NCBI RefSeq assembly: GCF_003086295.3
Contig: NC_092038.1
Span: 102,455,837 to 102,519,836 of the forward strand
Source: Arachis hypogaea
Taxonomy: Eukaryota; Streptophyta; Magnoliopsida; Fabales; Fabaceae
Length of the DNA: 64,000 nucleotides
Reading direction: 5' to 3'
How positions within the stretch are numbered: position 1 is the first letter of the stretch; the number at the start of each line of letters is the position of its first letter. Made by a program: the position numbers and the translations under genes. Of the stretch, positions 44,932-56,740 are shown in pieces. Below the pieces are notes generated by a model. The model worked only from the letters and a program-made list of their open reading frames with translations. It was not told the DNA's origin and made no database searches.

Positions 44932-45318
44932 GATAGCTAAAGGAAATAAAAAACTAATAAAAATTAATGAAAATAAACTCCTAAAACAAGAAATACTGAC
45001 AACAATTTAAGATAAAAATTTGAAAAAGGTTTAAATTTTGAAAAGGTTTGATTTTTAAAATTTTAAATTTAAATTTGAAATTTGAATTTTGGAATTTAAA
45101 TATTGAAATTTGAAATTTGATTTTGAAATAAGATAAGATAAGATTTTGAAAAAGATATGATCTTTGAAAAAAGATTTGAATTTTGAAATTTAAAACTAAG
45201 ATACGATAAGATAAAAATTTTAAAATAAAAATCTGAATTTTTTTTGTAATTTTTGAAAAAAAATCAATTAAAAAATAAATATTTACAATAACTAATAATA
45301 AGGCACACGTTTGCAATT

Positions 45319-45335
45319 TCCTGGCAACGGCGCCA
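45319..45335 (-). other. tRNA-Asp primer-binding site, copy 3
   Basis: TGGCGCCGTTGCCAGGA on the minus strand, three bases inside the 5' LTR, with one change from the tRNA-Asp complement. Confidence 0.88.
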
Positions 45336-45338
45336 TTT

Positions 45339-46822
45339 TGACGAACGAATTTTTGACGGTTTAGAATTTTACAAATAAAGTCTCGTTGAAAGTATAGCTT
45401 CTAAACCAACAAAGAATCCTTTCGTGCAAAAATTTTGTTTGTCAGTTAAGCAAACCCAATAAAATTGATAACCGAAGTATTTAAACCTCAGGTCATCTTT
45501 TCAAGGAATTGCAGGGAAGTATGATTTATTATTGGTTATAGAAAAAGATATATTTTATTTTGGGTTTTTGGAAATAAGGAACAAGTAATTTAAATGAAAA
45601 GAAAAATAAATTAATTATAAAATCTCTTGGCAAGGTATAAGAATTGGAAATCCTATCCTAGTTATCCTTATCGGGTGTGATGAGAATTGGATTTTGCTCC
45701 CACTTGGTCAACCTCTAACTATGATGGTATGTTAAGTAGATAAATCAATTTGAATCCTCAAGTCCTAGTCTTTCCCTTGGAAAGGCTAGAGTTAGTGGAA
45801 TCCAAATTAATTAGCAAGAAATTCCAATTTTCAGTCAACACATCGAGTTTGATAACTCAAGCGTCACCAATTATTTAACCAAAGCCAAAAAGGGAAAATT
45901 CTAAATTAAATTGAAAACATCATAAATAGAATAAAGCAATCATAAATCTGAAATACCTCAAACTACGTTTAAACATAAATTCAAATCTAACATGGAAAGG
46001 TTCATAAGCTAAATTGAAAAGATAAATATCAATTAAAGTAATAAAATAAAAGTAGAAAATAAATTAAAGGAAAATTGAACCTGTGATGAAGAAGAAATAA
46101 TCATAAATCCTAAAACTAAGAGAAATCCTAATTCCTAAAACCTAAGAGAGAGGAGAGAACCTCTCCTCTCTAAAAACTACATCTAAATTATAAAAAGTGA
46201 ATTATAAGTCGTATGAATTGTTCTTTTATGAAGGGATGCATTTCCCTCACTTTATAGCCTCTAATATGTGTTTTTTGGGCCGAGAACTGGGTCAAAAACA
46301 GTACAGAATTCGCTGGTTATGAAATCAAACATGCTGATTTTTGTTATTGCGATGCGTCCGCGTGGAGCATGCATTCGCCTCATCTAGATGTATGACCACT
46401 ATAGCAAATTATATATAATTTCGAAGCCCCGGACGTTAGCTTTCCAATGTATCTGAAACCGCATCATTTGGACCTCTGTAGCTCAAGTTATGGTCGTTTT
46501 AGTGCGAGAGGGTTAGGCTAACAGCTTTGTAGTTCCTTCGATTTTTTGTATTCCTTTCACTTTTGCATGCTTCCTTTCCGTTCTCCAAGCCATTCCTGCC
46601 CTGTAATATCTGAAATTACTTAACACACATATCAAGGCATCAAATGGTAATAAGAGAGGATTAATAATTAGCAAATCTAAGGCCAAAGAAGCATGTTTTC
46701 AATTAAAGCATAGAATTAGGAAGGAAAATGTAAAACATGCAATCAGTATGAATAAGTGTGGAAAGACTTGATAAAAACCACTCAATTGAGGACAAGATAG
46801 ACCATAAAATAGTGGTTTATCA
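45339..46822 (-). repeat. 5' LTR of copy 3 (1484 bp)
   Basis: Partner of 38800-40226. The hairpin at 46147-46166 has one stem change. Full-length U5 end. Confidence 0.92.
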
Positions 46823-46827
46823 CTTAT

Positions 46828-47250
46828 CTTTCTTGATTCTTGATCTTTATCTTATCTTTTTGTTTGATTTTCAAATTTTGTTATCTTATCTTTGATTTGA
46901 TTTCAAAATTTAAAAGTTTAGTATCTTGTTAGTTAGCTTTCTTTTAAATTTTAAAATTTCAAATCTTTAAAATTTTTAAAATATTTTCTTATCTTGTTTG
47001 ACTTTTTCTTTTCAAATTTAAATTTCAAAATCTTTGATTGACTCTTTCTTTTTAATTTTCAAAAAATTTTCAAAATCCAATCTTTTATTTTCAAATCTTG
47101 TTAGTTGATTATTTGTTTTATTTTGTTTTAATTTTAAAGTTATGTCAATTAGGTATTGCAAATAAAATTCAAAGTGTGTCATTGATTGATGTGTAAATTT
47201 TATATTCCATTTTGTTCATTAAACTTACCTTGCACATCAATCAATGTCCA
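46828..47250 (+). other. Leader continuation after copy 3
   Basis: T-rich sequence continuing 38794 across copy 3. It ends near a 14-bp perfect inverted repeat: CATTGATTGATGTG (47180-47193) and CACATCAATCAATG (47233-47246). Confidence 0.6.
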
Positions 47251-47724
47251 TTCCTTATCCATTTCACAATTGCTCGTTTATTGCTTGAATGCTTTTATGC
47301 TTCTTTATTGCTTGTTTGGTTGTTTTAACATACAAGTTCTTTAAAGTATTTCAAGCACACTAGAATGAGTGAAGTGCATGCTTCTTTTGTGAAATTGTGA
47401 CATAGCTTTTTATGCTAGTGTGTGTGTTCTGAACCGTGCGCAAACTTAGAACTCACACACTATTCTTTCTTAATGTCGCACTAATTTACTCATTCCATTC
47501 TAGTGGTTCTCACCTCATTCCAACAATCTACGCTTCCTTACTTTTGCATTTTCTCATCTTCTTGTGCTATTTTCTATTTTTCATGGGTGAGTTATCATAA
47601 GCAAAAACAGAAGTGGGAGAAAGAACACGCAGCAGTCGGTTGATCAACCAGCTGAAGGAGGCAATCCAGAAAGTCGCCGTACCTCCTTGCTCATTTTTGC
47701 ATTCATCGAGAATGGTGTAAACTT

Positions 47725-47740
47725 TTAAGTGTGGGGAGGT
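47725..47740 (+). other. Internal copy of the polypurine tract, plus-strand tail
   Basis: TTAAGTGTGGGGAGGT, identical to copies 1 and 2. Discounting the 2.1-kb insertion it lies about 1.4 kb upstream of its LTR, as in the complete elements. Confidence 0.75.
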
Positions 47741-47842
47741 CGTCCAACTAATCGGCCATTTTTGGGTGATAAATTTCTAATCCCAAGACTTTCGCATTTC
47801 ATTTTTAGGTCTTTTAGGATTGTTAGTTACATTTTATTAGTT

Positions 47843-47845
<3 letters not shown>

Positions 47846-47901
<56 letters not shown>
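47846..47901. repeat. TA microsatellite
   Basis: About 28 AT units, located just downstream of the internal polypurine tract. Confidence 0.95.
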
Positions 47902-47905
<4 letters not shown>

Positions 47906-48510
47906 AATAAGCTTAGTCAAAATAATGAAATTTTTTAACGATTTTATCTATAGGGCACCCCAATTGATTTGAAAAAAAAAATTGAGAACTTGTTTGAATT
48001 ATTTATTGTAGAACATATTTTTGAAATAAGAACACACAACCTTGTGAGTTTTAAGTCTAATTGTGTGGTTACATCATATAACCACCTATTTTCATTCTTG
48101 TGTGTATTATTCTCTTTAGTAATCTTGGATTTGTTTGATTCTTTATGTCCATTATTTTGTGTATGAATGCATTTATATGATTGAGTCCATCGTTTCGAAT
48201 AGCTCACTTACCCAAATGATCTTACCTTTTATCTACCATTGTTAGCCAATTTTGAGCCTATGCTAAACCCATTTGTTCTTAATTTTAGCACATTACAAGC
48301 CTTAAAGCAAAAAATAATAAATATCCCTTGTTTGGATTTTTGATTAGCTTAGCCTAGTGAGAGTTTTATCATTTAATTATGGAAAGTTTGGGAATATTGG
48401 TTAGGATAAAAGACTATTTTTTGTATTTTTATTGAAGATTTTGGAAATTGGATACATACTCATGCATTAAATGTTTAAACCATATGCATTGGTACCTTTT
48501 GTATATAATT

Positions 48511-50613
48511 TGTAACACCCTAACTTTTAGCACGTCATGATCATACCAAAAGTAAGGCGTTACTAACCTATTTTCCTTATTTACTAATTAATATTGAGCC
48601 TTTAGTTCGATTTCACGTTTCAATTTTTAAGAATATGCCAAAAAATTGTATTTATTTTTTTTATTAATCAAACCCAATCATCAAAGAACACTAAGTAATA
48701 ACAATCACATAATTATTAATAATAATAAATATTGTACAAAAGAAATCAAAGGGAATTCAGATACAATTCCTATCCTTTTGTATAAAAATAAAATCTTAAT
48801 AACAAAGGCAAAGGTATTCTACGAAAGTAACTCAACAAATAACTTAACTTGAATAAAACTAATAACCGTCCGCAGCTTCAAACTTAGTCTTCAAACCTGT
48901 GCCACTGAAAGGGTGGAAGATTTTGGGGTGAGAACAAATCATGCGTTCTCAGTAGGGGATGGGAATACCATAAGAGTAATGAAATAAAATGCAAATAATT
49001 AACTTTTACTCAATAAAACTATATTTTTATCAAACCTTTTGAAAATACTTTTTACTATTACTTTGTATAATTAATTACCTTCTTTAAATTTCCAAACTTA
49101 AGACAAATCTCAATCACAACCTCAGTTCTCATTCACCTCAATACACAAACTAATAGCACAGGAAACAGATCAACACACAAATAAATAGCAAAACGACAAA
49201 CAGTACAATCACAGAGAGACAAGATAAGCAAGCACAATCAAATGCAAATGTGCAAACAATGATGATGCATGTCTAGTCCTATCGCAGGGAATGAGCTTAT
49301 TTGTCGGTTTCAACCCGCACCCGACGCAATCCGACTCGCAAGTCAGATAAGACATTCCAGTGGCATAACCTCTGTAATTTTCTACTTCTTGCAGGCGCTT
49401 ATTCTCCAACTGAAGTGTGCCGAACATGACCTCTGCAAGTACTTGCAGGCGCTGATTCTCCAGCTGAAGCATGTGCCACTTTCTCCTGGAAGCAATTCCA
49501 TACACGGGCGTCCCCGCACAATCATTCACATATAAAGCCCACAGCTTAACATTTTTCCATCGGCACCATAACCATTTACTTTTCGTCACCCTCTCGTGAC
49601 CTTTTAAACATTTCATAATCACACATGCCATGTTCTTTTCTCATTCTTTCTTTTTCTTAACAAACCGAATTCATATCATAACTTAAAACAAAATCTCTTC
49701 TCAAAAGAGTGAATTTAAAAGATTATACTTTTCTTAATAAATCGGATTGAAAATAACTTTTTCGGTAATAATTCAAAATCAAACAATATTCATAAATCAG
49801 ATTGGCTTTTAAATAACGCCTTAAACAAAGCCTTGGAGTTTTATAAACATTTCGGCAGCATTTCCTCTAAAATTCGCACTATGCCACCCTTTCAGGTTCC
49901 AACCAAACCATTTCTAATTCTCAGAAAACATTTTTGATAATTCAAATGAATCAAATTCATTACTAAAAATCTATTTTCAATTCTCACAGATTACTTCTGA
50001 TAAACCAGCAGGTCAAGTCCAATATCCAAAACATTTATAAATCTGAAAATCCAACTAGTTCCAATGTGAAAAATCTTTTCTCACTCTCAATTTATTACTA
50101 ATAAAACAAATTTTCAATACAAAATCCATTTCTCAATATGAGTAAATATGTAAATAAAATGTTTTTCACTATAAAATCATGTTTCAAAATAAATTTATAA
50201 ATCATATTTTCGAAATAAAACCACATTTTCGATTATTTTTACATAAAATTGGACATAATCTTCTCTTAAAAATTTGGACTTCACCACCCATGCAGGCTCC
50301 CTCAAATTCATCACTTTCCAAACCAAACTCAAATCCAACTCCATTCAACAATTATCAATACGATAATTTCTTCAATAATTAACTCATCATATTATAATTT
50401 AACAAGTAACACTAATTTAATCACCTTTCACAGCCACAACTCAATCAATTCATCATAATCACACAAAATCAGAATTTCAACAACTCCATCAAAATCAAAA
50501 AACCAATATCAATCACAAAATCAATATCAATCACAGCTTCAATTCAAGCTCATCATTCAGTCATTCCAAGCAATTATAAATTATTTGTAAATATCCACTA
50601 AACTTCCGTGGCA
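48511..50613 (-). mobile_element. Possible solo LTR, chromovirus-like
   Basis: Begins TGTAACACCCTAACTTTTAG, which on the minus strand is the GGGTGTTACA end common to Tekay/Del-type LTRs. It interrupts the tail between two parts that are contiguous in copies 1 and 2. No coding sequence. The right end is put at CA 50612-50613, but no clean target duplication is seen, so boundaries and class are tentative. An imperfect tandem repeat of about 51 bp (core TTGCAGGCGCT-ATTCTCCA) lies at 49392-49480. Confidence 0.5.
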
Positions 50614-51241
50614 TTATATATGGGTTGTGATAAAAAAAAAGAGAATGCACGAGTGTGTGAAAAAGTGAAGAATGGGTAGTTAGGTTTGCATTAGAATAGA
50701 ATAGGTTGTTGTAGGTTGGGTGGGAAGTTTAAGTTAATCAAAGATTCAAATTTCAAACTCACTTGACCAAATACAATCTTACCTTGACCCTAGCCCCGTT
50801 ACAACCTATGAAAAAGTCCTCAGGATATTTGTATGCATGCATTGAATAATTGTTGATTGTTAGATGAAAAACAAATTTTAGAAAGCATGATTAGGGGACA
50901 ATTTAGTGAATCAACCTCATACACTTGAGCGACTAGAGCGGATACACATCCGGTGAGGGTTCGATTGCTCAATTACATGTTTTCACCTATGCTCAACTCT
51001 TTTCTTGCAAGTGTGTAAACTATTTTCAATAACTCAATTCAATTGTAGATTTGACTTGGTTGTTAATACCTTTAGCCCTTATGTTCATATATGTATTCTT
51101 TGAAGTTGATTTATTTGACCAAGTAGTTGCATTCATTTAGATAGATTGCATGTAGGTAGATTGTATATAGATAGTTTGCATTGAATAAATGTTGATACCA
51201 TTTGTTTCTTTCTTGAGTTTAGCATGAGGACATGCTTGGTT

Positions 51242-51257
51242 TAAGTGTGTGGAGGTT
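51242..51257 (+). other. 3' polypurine tract, plus-strand element
   Basis: TAAGTGTGTGGAGGTT immediately before the LTR at 51258: the usual tract with one G-to-T change and one extra T. Confidence 0.8.
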
Positions 51258-52809
51258 TGATAAACCCCAATTTTGTGGTTTATCTTGTGTTGAATTTGGT
51301 GGATTTTATCAACTTATCTCACATTTATTCAATGAAATAGCATGGTATTGTAATTCTCCCTAAATTTGTGCTTAAGAGTGAAAACTTGCTTTTTAGGCCT
51401 TTAAATTGCTAATTTTGATTCACTTTGATTTCACTCGATGCCTTGATATGTTTGTTGAGTGATTTCAGATTCATAAGGCAAGTATTGGATGGAAGAAGTG
51501 AAGAGAAAAGCATGCAAAATGGAGAATTCATGAAGAAATGAGCATTTGGAGAACTCAAGGCCACGTGCACGCGTCATCCACGCGTACGTGTGAGAAGGAC
51601 ATTCATGGCCATGCGCACGCGTCACCACGCATACACGCGAAGAGGAAATTCGCCAGCGACGCACATGCGTCGACCACGCGCACGTGTGACGTTGGTCACG
51701 TGGCCTCATTAAAGTGAATACGCTGGGGGCGATTTCTGAGCGTTTCAAGCCCAAGTCCAACTCATTTCTGAGGCTATTTTATGTAGTGTTAAAGAGAGGA
51801 CAAAGAAGGAGCAATTAGATTAGCTTAGGATCATGCTTTAGGTAGTTTCTAGAGAGAGAAGCTCCCTCTTCTCTCTAGAATTAGGTTAGAATTAGGTTAA
51901 TTTCTCTTAGATCTAAGGTTAAATTCTTATTTTCATCTTGTTTTCTTTACAATTTTTTGTTCTTACATCTTTGTTCTCTTTTGTTAATTTCCTTTTTATT
52001 CCTCTTTTATGTTCATGCACTCTTGTTAGATTTGGATTTTCTTTAATGCAATTTTATGTTTTCATGTCATTAATGTTTAATTGAGTTATTATTATTATTT
52101 TCTTGCTTTGGGTAGTGATAGAATTTATTATTCCTTGCAATTTACCATGCTTTTATTTTATGGCTTCCAAGTGTTTGACAAAATACTTGGTTAGGCTTTA
52201 GAGTAGTTTTTGAGCATTCTTGACTTGGAAGGAGAAATTAGGCAATCTTGAATCATTAATACCCAATTTAGATTGGTGATCTAGAGTTGTTAGTTAATAT
52301 TATTTTCATTGACTCTAATCTCTTGCTAATTCAATTAGTAAGTTGATTAAGACTTATGGATTGAGATTAACTAGTCTTATTTGACTTTCTCTCAAAGTGA
52401 AGATAACATTATACTTTCTTCCTATGTTGGAGATGACTTAATATGATTAGCTCTTTTTAATCATTGTATGATAATTAATGAATAGGATAGAAAGCCTATA
52501 TTCTTAATCTTTGCCATGAATGTCTCTCTTTAGTAATTCCTTTCTTTAGTTGTTTGTTTTATTTTCTTGTCATTTAATTTCTTGCACTTTTACCAACCCA
52601 CCCCTTGGATACCATACCCAATAATATGCATACCTCACTGCAATTCCTTTGAGAAGACGACCCATGACTAATACTCTCTATTATTTTTATTAGGTTGACC
52701 TTGTAACAACCAAAGTTAAACTTTGATTTGAGGATCGATTGTCGGTTTGGGCTATGCTCACAACAAAATGATTTTGTTAAATTTTGAATCGGTATAAATC
52801 CTCATTTCA
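51258..52809 (+). repeat. 3' LTR of the plus-strand non-autonomous element (1552 bp)
   Basis: Begins TGATAAACCCC and ends CCTCATTTCA, close in length to the copy 1 LTR. It has a CpG-rich patch (51560-51705), a TATA-like stretch (about 51774-51786) and an 11-bp hairpin (51847-51857 with 51870-51880). It ends inside the MULE pseudogene. No matching 5' LTR of this type exists to its left in the window. Confidence 0.82.
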
Positions 52810-52814
52810 AGCCT

Positions 52815-53750
52815 TCCAAAAAGCATCCATCCAGGTGTATTAAAGGTCTACAACCATTCCTAAAACCTTGCTTGCATGCATCCAAGCATATGTACACCTT
52901 GTTAAATACTGGGGGAAACTGTGGAATCGGAATCACCTCTAACAAAGCAGCTGACCTAGGATTACTTCTCAATATCTCAAACAGTTAGTACCTCAGTCTG
53001 CTATATTATTCTTTCTCATTCCTTATAATCCTCTCTTTTGCTTCCCTGAAAGTCCTATACACCATCTTTTCATGAATAGGTCCCTCACCACTTTCTTAAA
53101 ACGATCAAGTATTACAAACCTTGTACCCAATTCAAAGTGTCCGTCTTGGAAATCATAATCATCATTAAACTCAAGCTAGTGATGCTTATCTCCCTCATCT
53201 TCAGAGGATATAAGTGAATGAAAGTTTTCAAATTGATACTCATACACATACTCTTCATCAGATGACACTACCTCTGATTGGTATGTCCTCACCTTAGGAA
53301 TAGCACTACCCTGCACAATAGGCCTAACACCATCCTGTACACTAGACCCAGCATCACCATTCACACCAGGCCCATTACTCTTCCTTGGGCTCTTTCTTGC
53401 CACATTCTTCTTCTTTGTCACCTTCTCCTCCTTTTTAGCAACATTAACCCTACCCTTTTACTTCTTACTTGACTCAGCATCAGACTTATTTGATTTAGCA
53501 AATTTCCTTGGGCACTCTTTTGTCATATTCTTTCTTGGGCTCAAACCTTTTCATTGATTTTGCCAAGTTTCTCTTCTTACTACCACCTTTCTTTTTTCCA
53601 GCACTATCATCATCATCATCATCCTTATCAGTGTCACCTTTATACCATGGAGGTGGAGGTTTATACAATTCATCTAACACCCTACCACACAGAACTTTAT
53701 GCCTAGGACGTAAATCAAAGGTGGTGAGGTGCTATGACCTTTAACACAAA
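52815..53750 (-). pseudogene. MULE transposase fragment
   Basis: Read on the minus strand: an acidic, Lys-rich linker (53176-53680; GDTDKDDDDDDSAGKKKGG, SSDEEYVYEY), then DGHFELGTRFVILDRFKKVV, typical of the MuDR N-terminal DNA-binding region, and after a frame change FNKVYICLDACK, NGCRPLIHLDGCFLEGL, the beginning of the MULE transposase core. It is cut there by the LTR ending at 52809; the rest of the gene is not in the window. Several stops. Confidence 0.75.
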
Positions 53751-53919
53751 ATACGTAGGTTGACATATATGAAGAATAGTTTAACTAGGAGTTTTGGAAG
53801 AAAGACGATCAAACTAAGACTGAAAATGCGTCACACTCGAAAAGTGATTAGATATAAGGCTTATATAGAAACCAAATAGACAAGTATATAAACTGAGTTT
53901 CAAAGGATAGATACATAAG

Positions 53920-54890
53920 TGATGAGCGGATAATTTATATGCTTTTTGGCATTATTTTTAGGTAGTTTTTAGTAGGATTTAGCTACTTTTTAGTATATTT
54001 TTATTAGTTTTTAAGTAAAATTCATATTTCTGTATTTTACTATAAGTTTGTGTGTTTTTTTGTGATTTCAGGTATTTTCTGGCTGAAATTTTCTGGTTGA
54101 AATTGAGGGACCTGAGCAAAAATCTAATTCAGAGGCTGACAAAGGACTACTGATGCTGTTGGATTTTGACCTCCCTGCACTCGAAATGAAATTTTTAGAT
54201 CTACATAATTCCAAATGGCGCGCTCTCAATTGCGTTGGAAAGTAGACATCCAGGAATTTCCAGAAATATATAATAGTTCATACTTTTTCTAAGTTTAGAC
54301 GACGCAAACTGGCGTTTAACGCCAGCTTTCTGCCCTATTCTGGTGTTAAATGCCAGAAACAAGTTGCAAAGCAGAGTTAAACGCTAGAAACAAGTTACAA
54401 ACTGGTGTTTAACTCCAAGGAAGACCTCTACACGTGAAAGCTTCAATGCTCAGCCCAAGCACACACCAAGTGGGCCCGGAAGTAGATTTTTGCATCATTT
54501 ACTCATTTTTGTAACTCTAGTAACTAGTTTAGTATAAATAGAACTTTTTACTATTGTATTCAACGTCTTTAACCAAATCTTTGATCAGTTTTTATACTAT
54601 CTTAGACTTTTATGGAGGCTGGCCTCACGGCCATGCCTGGACCATCATCACTTATGTATTTTCAACGGTGGAGTTTCTACACACCATAGATTAAGGTGTG
54701 GAGCTCTGCTGTTCCTCGAGTATTAATGCAAAGTACTATTATTCTTCTATTCAATTCATGCTTATTCTTATTCTAAGATATTCATTCACACACAAGAACA
54801 TGACGAATGTGCTGATTATGTGACACTCATCACCATTCTCACTCATAAACGCGTGATTGACAACCACTTCCGTTCTACATGAAAACAAGC
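53920..54890 (+). mobile_element. Truncated TGATGAGC-type LTR
   Basis: Begins TGATGAGCGGATAA at the edge of the MULE 5' region and matches the 36108 LTR type up to CCGTTCTACATG. It then switches at about 54890 into a non-autonomous tail. The U5 end and everything after it are lost. It contains the palindrome TGGCGTTTAACGCCA (54310-54324). Confidence 0.75.
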
Positions 54891-55312
54891 TTGAAAAGAC
54901 CTCATGATGTTGCATTGGTATATTAAATGTTGTTGATTGGTTAGGAGAAGAACAAAATTTAGGGAGCACGATTAGAGAATGATAGAGTGATTACCCTATA
55001 CACTGGAGAGATTAGAGTATACATACATCATCAGTGAGGGTTCAATGCTTAAAATTCTATGTTCCCCGCTTTCATGAGCTACCTTCTTGCATTTTTATCT
55101 GTTCTTACTATATGAAAATTGAATTAGTGGAATTTGATTTATAATTGTTTTGAAGAACTTATTTACTCTTGATCAAGTGGACAAGAATCATATAGTTGCA
55201 TTCACATATATAAGTTGCATTGCATTGCATGAGTTTTTACATGTTCCTACTCATTTATTCTATCTCCTTCAACTAAGCATGAGGACATGCTAATGTTTAA
55301 GTGTGGGGAGGT
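54891..55312 (+). mobile_element. Short non-autonomous-type tail with polypurine tract
   Basis: From AAAAGACCTCATGATG on, it matches the last 400 bp of the tails of copies 1-3 and the plus-strand tail, ending in TTAAGTGTGGGGAGGT (55297-55312) next to the LTR. Confidence 0.75.
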
Positions 55313-56625
55313 TGATAAACCACTATTTTATGGTTTACAATGTGTTTAATTGTGTGGTTTTATCATGATCTTTACCCACTTATTCATATAATTAGCATGC
55401 ATTTATATTTCCTTCCTAAAATTATTACATGATTGAAAACTTACCTCCTAGAGACTTTTAATTAGGTATTTTAATTTTCTTTTATTCCATTCGATGCCAT
55501 GATCTGTGTGTTAAGTGTTTCAGGCTTTATAGGGCATGAATGAGTGGGAGATTGGAAAGGAAGCTTGGAAAATTGGAAGGAATACAAGAAATTGAGGAGA
55601 TGACTAACGAGAAGTGACGCGGCCACATGACTCACGCGACCACACGAAAGAGAGGAAATCGCAGTGACGCAGCTGCATGGCTCACACAACCGCGTGGATT
55701 GGAAAAGCATAAGCGACGCGGAGGCATGGACGACATTCATTCCACACAATTTTTAGTTTTAGATCTAGTTTTTACTCCTCCTCTAGGTTTTCTCTCTACA
55801 CATTCATAGTTCTTAGGATTTTATTTTCTATTACTTTTTGCATCAGGATATTGAGAAGAGTTATTACCTCATCAAGACTTCGTCATTCTAGTTCATTTTC
55901 TTTACTTGGCTTTACTCTTCCATGTCCTTTAATTTACTCAATTCTATTATTGGATTATTTTAGAATTTATTAATACAAGAATTACCTTTATTTTTAATTA
56001 ATTCCTTTGAGTTTTTATTTATCATGTCTTTCTTTAATTCCTTTTCCTATGTTATGAGTTCTACATTCACAATGAGCGAGTAGTTCCCTAACTTGATGGG
56101 GGGTTGATTGAAAGGAACCCTTGAGTTGGGGTGCTTAAAGGAAAAATTGTAATTGGGTTCATTGTTGGAATGCTCTCTAGTCACTGACACTAATCCTTTT
56201 CACTGAGCGGATTGGAACTTGTGAATAGAAATAGCATTCCAACTTGTTTGACTCTCCCTTACCTAGTAAGGGATAACTAAACAGAGCAACCTTCAATTAT
56301 CAATTAATCTTGAGAGTACTTCAACAAGAATAAGGTTTCCAACTAATCTACTCCCAGTCAAGGCTTTTATTTAAAATTAATTAAATTCTTTAAATTAATT
56401 TCCTGTTTATCAACTCAACCATTTTTGAAAACACATGATTGATAAAATAGCACATCTCTCTGCAACTCGTTCGGAGACGGCCTGGGATTTATATTCCCAG
56501 TATTTTAATTTTAATCTTTGTGACAACCCTTTTAAATTGATAAGCGGATTTTCGGTTGGTTAAGAACAGTACTTGCAACGTATTTCTATTGATAATTTTT
56601 TTACTTGCCAATTTTTACCACGTCA
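55313..56625 (+). repeat. LTR of the autonomous element (1313 bp)
   Basis: Begins TGATAAACCACT and ends CACGTCA. A polypurine tract precedes it and a primer site follows, so internal sequence lies on both sides. Homologous along its length to the copy 3 LTR. CpG-rich patch at about 55615-55725. Confidence 0.8.
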
Positions 56626-56630
56626 ATTTT

Positions 56631-56649
56631 TGGCGCCGTTGCCGAGGAG
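56631..56649 (+). other. tRNA-Asp primer-binding site, autonomous element
   Basis: TGGCGCCGTTGCCGAGGAG, five bases after the LTR end; one change from the tRNA-Asp complement in its first 17 bases. Confidence 0.9.
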
Positions 56650-56740
56650 TTACAACAGTGTGCTAATTTATTGATTGGCATTTATTTAATTGCAATTTTT
56701 TTTAATTTTGTCACTATGAGCTGTACGTTTCTTTCGTTAA

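Larger units (their letters stand above)
38800..46822 (-). mobile_element. Non-autonomous LTR retrotransposon, copy 3 (diverged)
   Basis: A complete element of 8023 bp with LTRs 38800-40226 and 45339-46822, flanked by CTTAT (38795-38799 and 46823-46827), inserted into the T-rich leader of a plus-strand element. It shares the architecture of copies 1 and 2 but is a separate subfamily: LTRs begin TGATAAACCACT and end TTCGTTCGTCA, and the ORF is diverged and broken. The LTR resembles the autonomous element's LTR at 55313 along its length. Confidence 0.92.
47260..51241 (+). mobile_element. Plus-strand non-autonomous tail
   Basis: Homologous, in reverse orientation, to the tails of copies 1-3: the stretch at 47280-47460 matches the reverse complement of about 4080-4270, the internal polypurine tract is at 47725-47740, and 50640-51240 matches the sequence next to the 3' LTR of copy 1. 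A solo-LTR-like insertion (48511-50613) and a TA microsatellite interrupt it. No ORF or CpG island precedes it; instead it joins the T-rich leader at about 47250, so the front half is missing. Confidence 0.75.

Noticed and set aside
44981..45316. 111-residue ORF rich in Phe, Ile and Leu
   Set aside because: Product of the TTTGAAATTT-type low-complexity leader of copy 3.
49209..49631. 140-residue minus-strand ORF
   Set aside because: It lies in the LTR-like insertion and overlaps a tandem repeat; no recognisable protein.
34754..53750. The two MULE fragments (34754-35107 and 52815-53750) as halves of one gene split by the LTR heap
   Set aside because: They are on opposite strands and both represent N-terminal portions, so they are separate copies.
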